Origin: Pseudomonadota bacterium | GTDB lineage: Bacteria; Pseudomonadota; Gammaproteobacteria; Burkholderiales; Rhodocyclaceae | DNA: 64,000 nucleotides | NCBI GenBank assembly: GCA_018262195.1 | Contig: JAGTRS010000010.1 | Location: forward strand, 45,740 to 109,739 | Direction: 5' to 3' | Shown here: positions 47,794 to 56,357 of the stretch, piece by piece | Position numbering within the stretch: position 1 is the first letter of the stretch | Layout: each line of letters begins with the position of its first letter | Made by a program: the position numbers and the translations under genes | Notes under the pieces: model-generated | What the model saw: the letters and a program-made list of their open reading frames with translations, nothing else | The model's database searches: none | Told to the model about the DNA's origin: nothing

Positions 47794-48678
47794 TCAGGCA
47801 CGCCGCCGGAAGCCGGCCAGCATCTCCCATTGATGCACGCTCAGGCCGAGCAGGATCAGCACCGTGCCGATCCACAGGCGCAGGCCGATCGTTTCGCCGT
47901 TGAGCCAGTTGCCGAGCAGCAGGGCGATGACCGGGGTGATCAGCGTGATCAGGGCGACTTTCGATGTCTCGAGGTGCTTGATCACGTAGTAGTACAGCGC
48001 GAAGCCGATGACCGACCCGAAGACGCCAAGATAGACAATGGCCGCTCCGGCACGCGGCGGCACCATGGCGGGCAACTGGCCGTCGCTGATCCACCAGACC
48101 AGCCCGAACAGGGGTAGCGACACCGTCAGCGAGCCCACCGTGGTAGCCAGCGGCGGACTGTCGTCGCCGATCTGCTTGAGCCAGACCATGCCGCCCGAGT
48201 AGACCGTGACCGCGCAGAGCACGGCGAACAACCCGGCCAGCGCATGCTCATGGCCCAGCGTATCGCCATGAATGAAGATGGTCGCCAGCCCGACGGCGCC
48301 GAGCAGCATGCCGATCAGCTTGACCGGAGTCAGCGAGCGCTCACCGACAAAGATCGCGCCGAGAATGGCGGCGGCCAGCGGCGACAGGCCGAAGAGCACC
48401 GAAATCAGCCCGGAATGCACATAGCGGGCGCCCCAATAAGTGAGCGCCATGCCGCCGAACAGGGATAGCCCGCCGACCAGATAGGCGCGGCGTGCCCGCT
48501 CGTGCAGCGGAAAGGGAATGCGCCACAGGGCGACCAGCACGCCGGCGACGACAACGCCGATCACCATGCGGGCGAGCACGGCGAGGGCAAAGCCCACCCC
48601 CTGGCTGCTCCACTGGATGGCGAGCGGCGTGGTAGACCAGATGAGGATGATGCCGAGATAGGCTATCGGAACGGGCAT
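47794..48678 (-). CDS. EamA/DMT family transporter
   Basis: A 294-residue inner-membrane protein of two EamA repeats with about ten helices (MPVPIAYLGIILIWSTTPLA; FGLSPLAAAILGAIFVGERS; LITPVIALLLGNWLNGETIG). It lies 13 nt after the chorismate mutase gene, so the two are probably one operon; export of an aromatic or related metabolite is a reasonable guess but unproven. Confidence 0.87.
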   Translation of the reverse strand: MPVPIAYLGIILIWSTTPLAIQWSSQGVGFALAVLARMVIGVVVAGVLVALWRIPFPLHERARRAYLVGGLSLFGGMALTYWGARYVHSGLISVLFGLSPLAAAILGAIFVGERSLTPVKLIGMLLGAVGLATIFIHGDTLGHEHALAGLFAVLCAVTVYSGGMVWLKQIGDDSPPLATTVGSLTVSLPLFGLVWWISDGQLPAMVPPRAGAAIVYLGVFGSVIGFALYYYVIKHLETSKVALITLITPVIALLLGNWLNGETIGLRLWIGTVLILLGLSVHQWEMLAGFRRRA

Positions 48679-48691
48679 GGGTTTCTCCGGT

Positions 48692-49009
48692 TCAATTCGG
48701 TTGCTGCGAAGGGGGATGCAAGGCAGCCTGATGCAGGCGCTCGCTGTCGATGAAGGCGGCGATCATGGCGCGCCAGGTGGCGTCGACCACGGCCGGATCG
48801 GCACCGGTTGCCAGCGCCAGACCGTTCACCCTGGCCAGTACCTGCGCCACGCGCTGCGGTGCCGGAACCTCGTCGGCCGTTTTCTTGAAGCCGGCGGCCT
48901 GTTTGACGTAAGCGCCGCGTTGGGCAATCAGCGTGACCAACTGGTGGTCAAGACGGTCGATATGGTGGCGAACCTCAGCCAGCGAGGCGCATTGGGCGAT
49001 ATGGGTCAT
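48692..49009 (-). CDS. Chorismate mutase/isochorismate-pyruvate lyase family protein
   Basis: A 105-residue all-helical AroQ-type protein (SLAEVRHHIDRLDHQLVTLI, QRGAYVKQAAGFKK, VPAPQRVAQVLARV). The length and the pattern are closest to PchB, which splits isochorismate to salicylate and pyruvate, but stand-alone chorismate mutases look alike. No isochorismate synthase is adjacent. AAAGGAG precedes the ATG. An attenuator-like terminator and a short leader frame lie upstream, which suggests control by an amino acid or translation state. Confidence 0.82.
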   Translation of the reverse strand: MTHIAQCASLAEVRHHIDRLDHQLVTLIAQRGAYVKQAAGFKKTADEVPAPQRVAQVLARVNGLALATGADPAVVDATWRAMIAAFIDSERLHQAALHPPSQQPN

Positions 49010-49042
49010 GGCAACTCCTTTCGACGAGGGATCAAACGACAG

Positions 49043-49079
49043 GAAACAAAAAGGCCGCGGGTTTCGATGCCGCGGCCTT
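49043..49079 (-). terminator. Attenuator-like terminator before chorismate mutase
   Basis: On the minus strand a perfect 10-bp stem (AAGGCCGCGG / CCGCGGCCTT) with a 9-nt loop is followed by TTTTTGTTTCC, ending about 35 nt before the chorismate mutase ATG. No gene lies upstream on this strand that it could serve, so it most likely stops transcription in the leader of this operon. The rest of the 345-bp gap to the DUF3365 gene holds the leader frame and otherwise nothing I recognise. Confidence 0.75.
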
Positions 49080-49105
49080 GGGTGAAATCTGGATGAAATC
49101 GACGA

Positions 49106-49204
49106 CTAATTCATCCCCGGCCCCGGACAAGCGACGACACGCCACGCACGCAGAATGCGGCGGGGCAGCGGCTTCAGGGAAAACAGGGAGATCAGGCAGG
49201 TCAT
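49106..49204 (-). CDS. Possible leader peptide ORF (32 codons)
   Basis: An ATG-initiated frame beginning MTCLISLFSLKPLPRRIL, with one Trp and one Phe and four Leu in the first ten codons, stops 27 nt before the attenuator stem. It is placed like a leader peptide, but it lacks the run of aromatic codons expected for control by Trp or Phe, and its ribosome binding site is weak. It could be chance. Confidence 0.3.
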   Translation of the reverse strand: MTCLISLFSLKPLPRRILRAWRVVACPGPGMN

Positions 49205-49354
49205 GGCTTCATTTTGAAGGCATATTGTGCAGCGCGTCAAGGAACCCGTCCCGTGCTTTGGCCAGCACCATGGGCGCCTCTCAGGATGGAGGAAAATGCC
49301 ATCCGGGAGGAAATAGGATTAGTATAAGTATTAGCTAATTTAAAGGAGCTGGCC

Positions 49355-49921
49355 ATGAAGACATTCCTCCCGTTGACGCTGTTGCTCGCCGCCCTGCCCG
49401 CTTTCGCCCAGGATATTGCTGCCCTGACTGCCGACACCAAGAAAACCGTGCTGCCAGTCGTTCCGAAAGTGGTTAACGCCATGCAGGAAGCCGTCGCCGA
49501 GAAGGGCGTGGCCGGGGCGATTCCGGTGTGCAAGGAACAGGCACCGGAACTGATCAAGGAAAAGCGCAAGGAGACCGGCTGGGATATTCGTCGCGTCAGC
49601 CTGAAGACGCGCAATGCCGAACGCGGCACACCGGATCTGTGGGAAGTCCGTCAGCTGGCCGATTTCAACATTCGCGCCGCCAATGGCGAGAAGATCGACA
49701 CGATGGAGAAGAGCGAAATCGTCACCATCGATGGCAAGCAGGTGTTCCGTTACATGAAGGCCTTGCCGGTCGGTGACGTGTGCCTGAAGTGCCACGGCCC
49801 GGCCGATTCCCTCGATACCGGCCTGAAGGCCAAGCTGGCCGAAAGTTATCCGGACGACCAGGCGACCGGCTACAGCAAGGGCGAGATTCGCGGGGCGCTG
49901 ACGGTCAAGCGACCGCTGTAA
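49355..49921 (+). CDS. DUF3365 (Tll0287-like) periplasmic c-type heme protein
   Basis: A 188-residue exported protein. Signal peptide residues 1-19; the mature part has PVVPKVVNAMQEAVAEKGVA, then one heme-c site CLKCHG (Cys143, Cys146, His147). DUF3365 domains are small heme-binding sensors or redox proteins, found alone or fused to kinases and chemoreceptors. Here it stands alone, so it may be a soluble periplasmic monoheme protein. AAAGGAG precedes the ATG. Confidence 0.88.
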   Translation: MKTFLPLTLLLAALPAFAQDIAALTADTKKTVLPVVPKVVNAMQEAVAEKGVAGAIPVCKEQAPELIKEKRKETGWDIRRVSLKTRNAERGTPDLWEVRQLADFNIRAANGEKIDTMEKSEIVTIDGKQVFRYMKALPVGDVCLKCHGPADSLDTGLKAKLAESYPDDQATGYSKGEIRGALTVKRPL

Positions 49922-50010
49922 TGCCCGCGCCGCGCCACTAGCCGACAAGGTGTTTGACGGGGCCTGGCCAGCCCCGGATACTGCACGAAACACCTTCGTG
50001 GGGGCGGCCG

Positions 50011-51003
50011 ATGTCAGAACGCATCTTCATCAGCTATCGCACTGCCGATGGCGCCGACAAGGCCACGGCGCTGGCCCGCGATCTCGGCGAGGTTTTTGGC
50101 GATAGCGCCGTCTTTCTCGACAAGGACGACCTGCCCGGCGGTTCGGCCTGGCGGGCCGAGATCAACCGCACCCTCGACAGTCGCCCCATCCTCCTGCTGC
50201 TCGTCACGCCGCAATTGCTGGCGAGCACCGATGCCAACGGTCAGCCACGCATTGCGTCGGCCGATGATCCTGTCCGGCGCGAACTTGAGGAGGCCCTCAA
50301 GGCCAGGGCACACATCATTCCCGTACTGTGCGATGGCCTCGGTGGCCCGCCCGACACGGCCACATTGCCGCCGCCGTTCAATCGCATTGGCGAACTGACC
50401 TGGCGCAGCCTGCGTGCCTACGACTGGAGCCACGATGTCGAACGATTGGTGACCGACCTGAAGGCGCTGGGCGTACCGGTAAAGAAAGCGGCGCCGAATC
50501 CGGCGCCCCCGATCAGGAGCAAGCGCAGCCTGCTGCTGGGCAGCGGGCTGGCCATCGCCGTCGCAGCGCTGGCGCTGTGGTGGCTGGGCGCGCCGGATGC
50601 CCCGCAAAGCATTGCCGGCCGCTGGCAGGCTCAGCTCTGGCAGGGCGAACAGGTGGTCGTCGTGCTGGGTGAAAAAGGCGAGGCTGTCACGCTGGCCAGC
50701 GAACCGATAGCGATTGCCGGGCGACCGGACTGGGTCGAGTACCGGGGCTTCTGGAAGGAGCAGGGGAACGGTGAGCTGAACGCCATTTTCTATCGTGGCG
50801 AGGGCAAGCGCATCGACAATCCCGGCGTTGCACCGGCCCTCGATATCGCCCTTCAGGTCCTGCCCAGCCCGGGCGGCGAATCCCCCATCGACAGCGGCAA
50901 CCTGAGCGTGACGCTGGCGCCCGATGGCCGCACGCTGAGCGGTCGCATCTGGCTCAACGGTGCTCAGGCTGACCAGCCGGCCGTGCTGACCCGCTTGCGC
51001 TGA
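50011..51003 (+). CDS. TIR-domain membrane protein
   Basis: A 330-residue protein with an N-terminal TIR domain (about 1-155), starting ERIFISYRTADGADKA and containing VFLDKDDLPGGSAWRAEI. Glu50 in that stretch is where NAD-cleaving TIR proteins have their catalytic Glu. One membrane helix (about 173-192) follows a Pro-rich linker, and a C-terminal predicted beta-rich domain (196-330) would be periplasmic. There is no adjacent defence partner gene. It may be an NAD hydrolase or a scaffold; the role is unknown. The upstream ribosome binding site is weak. Confidence 0.8.
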   Translation: MSERIFISYRTADGADKATALARDLGEVFGDSAVFLDKDDLPGGSAWRAEINRTLDSRPILLLLVTPQLLASTDANGQPRIASADDPVRRELEEALKARAHIIPVLCDGLGGPPDTATLPPPFNRIGELTWRSLRAYDWSHDVERLVTDLKALGVPVKKAAPNPAPPIRSKRSLLLGSGLAIAVAALALWWLGAPDAPQSIAGRWQAQLWQGEQVVVVLGEKGEAVTLASEPIAIAGRPDWVEYRGFWKEQGNGELNAIFYRGEGKRIDNPGVAPALDIALQVLPSPGGESPIDSGNLSVTLAPDGRTLSGRIWLNGAQADQPAVLTRLR

Positions 51004-51008
51004 CTTCA

Positions 51009-51899
51009 CTATAGTTCGCCCTTGGCGGCCAGATGGTCGAACAGGGCGGCGCCAGCCGGACTCAGCGCATCCCGCGAGCGCACGCACAACTGCAGGTCGC
51101 GCGGCGCCCAGTCGTCGGTGATTTCAACCATGATCACGCCATCGACCGCCGCCGAGCGCGGCACCATACCGATGCCGACCCCGGCCGCCACCATGCGGCA
51201 GACGGCATTGAAGCTGCGTACCTGGATCCGTACATCGAGCCGGCCGCCAAGCCGGGCGGCGTGGTTCATCATGAAGGTGTGGATGGCGCTGCCGGCGTGC
51301 AGGCAGACGAAGGGCTCCGCCAGTACATCGGCAAAGGCCAGTTCGCGCTTTGTGGCCAGCGGATGGCCGGGGGCGACGATCAGGACCAGCCTGTCCTGCC
51401 GATAAGGCCGGGTTTCGACACCGGCAAGACCGCCCTCCGTGGCAACGACCCCGATTTCCACCTGCCCGGCCGCCACCGCCTGGATGATTGCCGGGCTGGG
51501 CTGCTCTTCAAGGCTGACCCGGATATGCGGATGCTCGCGCAGGAAATCACCGAGGTCTTCCGGCAGAAAACAGTTGATGGCATTGGTGTTGGCAAAAACG
51601 GTGACCTGGCTGTGCAGGCCGCTGGCGTAGGGGGCCAGATCGGCGTGCATCTGTTCGAGCTGGGCGAAGACCTGCCGGGCGTGGCGCAACAACGATTCGC
51701 CGGCCGGGGTCGGATTCAGGCCGCGGGCATGGCGGGCAAAGAGCGGGATGCCGAGCGCGGCTTCGAGCTGCGTCAGCCGGTGGCTGGCCGAGGAGGGGGC
51801 GAGATGGACCAGCTCGGCGGCGCGGGTCAGGCTGCCGCTGTCGGCAATGGCGGCGACCAGCCGCAGGTCGGGAAGATCGTAACGCATGGTTTCGTCCAT
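51009..51899 (-). CDS. LysR family transcriptional regulator
   Basis: About 296 residues: winged helix (DLRLVAAIADSGSLTRAAEL, SSASHRLTQLEAALGIPLF) and a periplasmic-binding-like effector domain (about 90-296). It is divergent from an EamA transporter gene 88 nt away, the usual layout for a LysR regulator controlling an exporter. The start may also be the ATG at 51887, which has GGACGAA before it. The effector is unknown. Confidence 0.9.
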   Translation of the reverse strand: MDETMRYDLPDLRLVAAIADSGSLTRAAELVHLAPSSASHRLTQLEAALGIPLFARHARGLNPTPAGESLLRHARQVFAQLEQMHADLAPYASGLHSQVTVFANTNAINCFLPEDLGDFLREHPHIRVSLEEQPSPAIIQAVAAGQVEIGVVATEGGLAGVETRPYRQDRLVLIVAPGHPLATKRELAFADVLAEPFVCLHAGSAIHTFMMNHAARLGGRLDVRIQVRSFNAVCRMVAAGVGIGMVPRSAAVDGVIMVEITDDWAPRDLQLCVRSRDALSPAGAALFDHLAAKGEL

Positions 51900-51987
51900 A
51901 ACGAATGCTCGGTTTGAATAATACCAATTGCCCTCCCGTCTGGAGCGGCTTTTAATAGCATCCGACACAACCCAACCGAGAACGACT

Positions 51988-52869
51988 TTGGAAAAATCGA
52001 ATGCTTATGGTGCTGGTTTGGCCTTGCTGGCGGCACTCGGCTTTTCGCTGAAGGCGATCTTCGTCAAGCTGGCCTACCCCTATGGCGTCGATGCGATCAC
52101 CTTGCTCGCCTTGCGCATGGGCTTTGCGCTGCCAGTCTTTCTGTGGGTCGGGCTAGCCGGGCAGAAGGCGGGCAGCAGCCTGTCGCGGCGCGACTGGGGG
52201 CAGCTGGTCATGCTCGGCTGCCTTGGCTATTACGGCGCCAGCATTCTCGATTTCTGGGGACTGGAATACATCTCGGCCGGGCTGGAACGACTGATCCTGT
52301 TCACCTACCCGACCCTGACCATCCTGATCGGCGTGCTCTTTCAGGGCAAGCCCTTCACCCGCCGCGAGGGCATTGCGGTGGTGCTGTGCTACTCGGGCAT
52401 CGGCTTCGCGTTCATCCACGACCTTGGGCTGGGCGATACGCGCAGTGTGTTGATCGGCGGCGCCCTGGTCTTCGGGTCCAGCGTTTCGTATGCGCTCTAT
52501 CTGTCGGGCAGCGCGCCGATGATTGCCCGACTGGGTGCGATGCGCTTCTCGGCCCTGGCCATGCTCGTCTCATCGGCCGTCACGCTGCTCCATTTCATGG
52601 CCGTCCAACCGTTCTCGGCATTCATCCAGCCCATGCCGGTCTATGGCTTGGGCCTGGCGATGGCAATCTTCGCCACCATCGTGCCGGTATTCGCCCAGTC
52701 GGCGGCCATCCGGCGGATCGGAGCTGGGCGCGCTTCGCTGTTCGGCATGGTCGGCCCGATGCTGACCATAGGCTTCGGCTGGTGGCTGCTCGACGAAGCC
52801 GTCTCGGCGGCGCAAATGGCCGGTGCAGCGCTGGTTGTCGTTGGAATATTGATCGTCAGCCGCAGGTAA
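51988..52869 (+). CDS. EamA/DMT family transporter under divergent LysR control
   Basis: About 293 residues, two EamA repeats with ten helices (GAGLALLAALGFSLKAIFVK; LILFTYPTLTILIGVLFQG; ASLFGMVGPMLTIGFGWWLL). A TTG at 51988 is taken as start because it directly opens the first helix region and GAGAAC precedes it; another TTG at 51928 would add 20 residues that overlap the probable LysR operator. The substrate is unknown. It is the third EamA-family gene in the window. Confidence 0.82.
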   Translation: MEKSNAYGAGLALLAALGFSLKAIFVKLAYPYGVDAITLLALRMGFALPVFLWVGLAGQKAGSSLSRRDWGQLVMLGCLGYYGASILDFWGLEYISAGLERLILFTYPTLTILIGVLFQGKPFTRREGIAVVLCYSGIGFAFIHDLGLGDTRSVLIGGALVFGSSVSYALYLSGSAPMIARLGAMRFSALAMLVSSAVTLLHFMAVQPFSAFIQPMPVYGLGLAMAIFATIVPVFAQSAAIRRIGAGRASLFGMVGPMLTIGFGWWLLDEAVSAAQMAGAALVVVGILIVSRR

Positions 52870-52894
52870 AACGCTTCAGGGTAGAATCTGAAGC

Positions 52895-53284
52895 ATGATC
52901 GGGATCCTGCTTATCACTCACGGCAGTTATGGCGAGGCACTCATCCAGAATGCCTGCCATGTGCTGAACAAGCGCCCGCAGCAATTGAATCAGCTTGGTG
53001 TCTCCGCCCAGGATGACCCACTGGACTTGCTGCCGTTGGCGCGTGAGATGCTCAAGCTGGTCGATAACGGCGAGGGTGTGCTGGTGCTGACCGACATTTT
53101 CGGCGCCTCACCCGCCAACCTTGCCCTGAAATTACTCGAACCCGGTCGTGTCGAAGGTCTGACCGGAATCAATTTGCCCATGCTGATGCGCGCGCTGACC
53201 TATCGCGACAAAGGCATGGAAACCTTGCTGGTCAAAGCCCGCGATGGCGGCCGCGACGGCATCTTCAACATGCGGGAACACTAA
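52895..53284 (+). CDS. PTS mannose-type EIIA domain protein
   Basis: A 129-residue EIIA-Man protein with the phospho-acceptor His9 in LLITHGSYGEAL and VLVLTDIFGASPANLALKLL. No IIB, IIC or IID genes are present, so in this setting it is regulatory rather than a sugar transporter part, as in many betaproteobacteria. It is 3 nt ahead of ptsH. Confidence 0.92.
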   Translation: MIGILLITHGSYGEALIQNACHVLNKRPQQLNQLGVSAQDDPLDLLPLAREMLKLVDNGEGVLVLTDIFGASPANLALKLLEPGRVEGLTGINLPMLMRALTYRDKGMETLLVKARDGGRDGIFNMREH

Positions 53285-53287
53285 TCA

Positions 53288-53557
53288 ATGTTGACTACCG
53301 AAACCGAAATCATCAACAAGCTCGGCCTGCATGCCCGCGCTTCCGCCAAATTGACCCAGCTCGCCGGCAAGTACAAATGCGAAGTCTGGATGAGCAAGGG
53401 CACGCGCCGGATCAACGCCAAGAGCATCATGGGGGTGATGATGCTGGCCGCCGGCAAGGGCTCGAAAGTGACGCTGGAAACCGATGGCGCTGATGAGGCC
53501 GAGGCCATGGAAGCCTTGCTGGCGCTGATCGCCGACTACTTCGGCGAGGGGGAATAA
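53288..53557 (+). CDS. ptsH: Phosphocarrier protein HPr
   Basis: An 89-residue HPr with the phosphorylatable His15 in NKLGLHARASAKL and Ser46 in RINAKSIMGVMML, the site used by HPr kinase. It passes phosphate from enzyme I to the EIIA protein encoded just upstream. The 86 bp to ptsI hold a G/C-rich sequence with a possible hairpin (GCCCCCCGAGGGGGC) and no gene. Confidence 0.96.
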   Translation: MLTTETEIINKLGLHARASAKLTQLAGKYKCEVWMSKGTRRINAKSIMGVMMLAAGKGSKVTLETDGADEAEAMEALLALIADYFGEGE

Positions 53558-53643
53558 ATGAATCGACCCCCACGCTCGCCTGGCTCGCAGCCCCCCGAGG
53601 GGGCGTCGACCTTCCTTGAGGCGGCTCTGCGAAAGGCCGCGTC

Positions 53644-55386
<1,743 letters not shown>

Positions 55387-55405
55387 GAGAACTTGGCTGG
55401 GCGCC

Positions 55406-55427
55406 CCCTCCCCTGTCAAGGGGAGGG
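55406..55427. repeat. Intergenic hairpin repeat (CCCTCCCC/GGGGAGGG)
   Basis: An inverted repeat CCCTCCCCT-GTCA-AGGGGAGGG lies 20 nt after ptsI, between convergent genes. Hairpins of this composition recur between genes in many betaproteobacterial genomes; it may help end transcription though no T tract follows. Only this copy is seen in the window. The remaining bases to 55555 hold nothing I recognise. Confidence 0.5.
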
Positions 55428-55555
55428 TTGGGGAGCGGTTTTGCGGCCGATAGTAAACGGTAAGAAGCTTCCAAAGCCCTTGCTACAGCCGTAGCTGCAG
55501 ACCTGCACGATGCCCGCCACAAAAAGAGCGTGGCTCACAGGAACAAGCGGGAGTA

Positions 55556-56143
55556 TCAGCGGATTGTTGTCGCCGGCTCCAGCGCAGCGGTTTCCGTCGG
55601 CCGCTCGCCACTCATCCCGGCCCGACGCTTGAGGTCTGCCAGCACCTGGGTCGAGCTGGCGCGCGAGGCAGCCACTTGTTCACGGCGGTCGCGCTCGTCG
55701 ATCAAGGCCAGCGCCTGCTGGCGCCAGGCCACCATCTTCGGTTCATGCTCATGGTGCATGTGGTGTTTGCGATACATGGTGAACCAGCGATGCGCCTCGG
55801 CTTCATCAGCCGCCACCCCTTGACCCAGCTGGTACATCAGCCCGATCTGGACCTGCGACACCTTGTCACCCTGCTCAGCCGCCTTGCGGTACCACTGCAT
55901 GGCCGTGGCGTAGTCGAGCCGAACCCCGTCGCCATGCTGATGGATCACCGCCAGATTGTAGGCCGCATCGATATTCCCCTTGCCTGCCCAGTCCTGCCAG
56001 ATCGCGACGGCCTTGGCGGTATCCCCGCCCTTGTGCAGCATTGCCGCCTGCCGGAGATCGTCATCGGCAGAGCCTGCCAGGACAGCCAGACTGGCTACTG
56101 AAAAATACAAGGCGAGACAAAGGCGGGGCAGCATTTGCGACAT
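55556..56143 (-). CDS. Exported Sel1-repeat (TPR-like) protein
   Basis: A 195-residue protein with a signal peptide (PRLCLALYFSVASLAVLAG) and two to three Sel1-like repeats (about 35-135; AAYNLAVIHQHGDGVRLDYA, AMQWYRKAAEQGDKVSQVQI). A His-rich stretch RKHHMHHEHEP follows the repeats and could bind metal, which is of interest beside the receptor locus to the right. The C-terminus is charged and likely unstructured. GGAGA precedes the ATG at 56143. Function unknown. Confidence 0.8.
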   Translation of the reverse strand: MSQMLPRLCLALYFSVASLAVLAGSADDDLRQAAMLHKGGDTAKAVAIWQDWAGKGNIDAAYNLAVIHQHGDGVRLDYATAMQWYRKAAEQGDKVSQVQIGLMYQLGQGVAADEAEAHRWFTMYRKHHMHHEHEPKMVAWRQQALALIDERDRREQVAASRASSTQVLADLKRRAGMSGERPTETAALEPATTIR

Positions 56144-56260
56144 GGGAAGTCTCCAAAAAAAGCTCCCGCGCCCGAATGCATTCATGGGGAAAATCGACAA
56201 TCGGGGCAGATGGCGCGGGAAGGCCAGAATCCTAAGCCGCCCCCACCTCCTTTGGAATTA

Positions 56261-56286
56261 GACAAATTGTCGCGCGACAATTTGTC
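56261..56286. promoter_or_regulatory. Perfect 26-bp palindrome, candidate FNR-class operator
   Basis: Two GACAAnTTGTC units are joined by GCGC to form a perfect 26-bp palindrome, 71 nt before the OprC-like gene. Its centre reads TTGTC-GCGC-GACAA, the 5-4-5 layout of FNR/CRP-family sites, one arm pair away from the FNR consensus TTGAT-N4-ATCAA. The right half recurs before the second receptor gene. The FNR-class regulator at 58696 is the obvious candidate to bind it. Confidence 0.7.
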
Positions 56287-56357
56287 GCATTCCCAGCCCC
56301 CTCCAACTCCCGGAGAATTAGCCTCCGCTTAAATACCAATAAATCAGGGAGAGCTTC

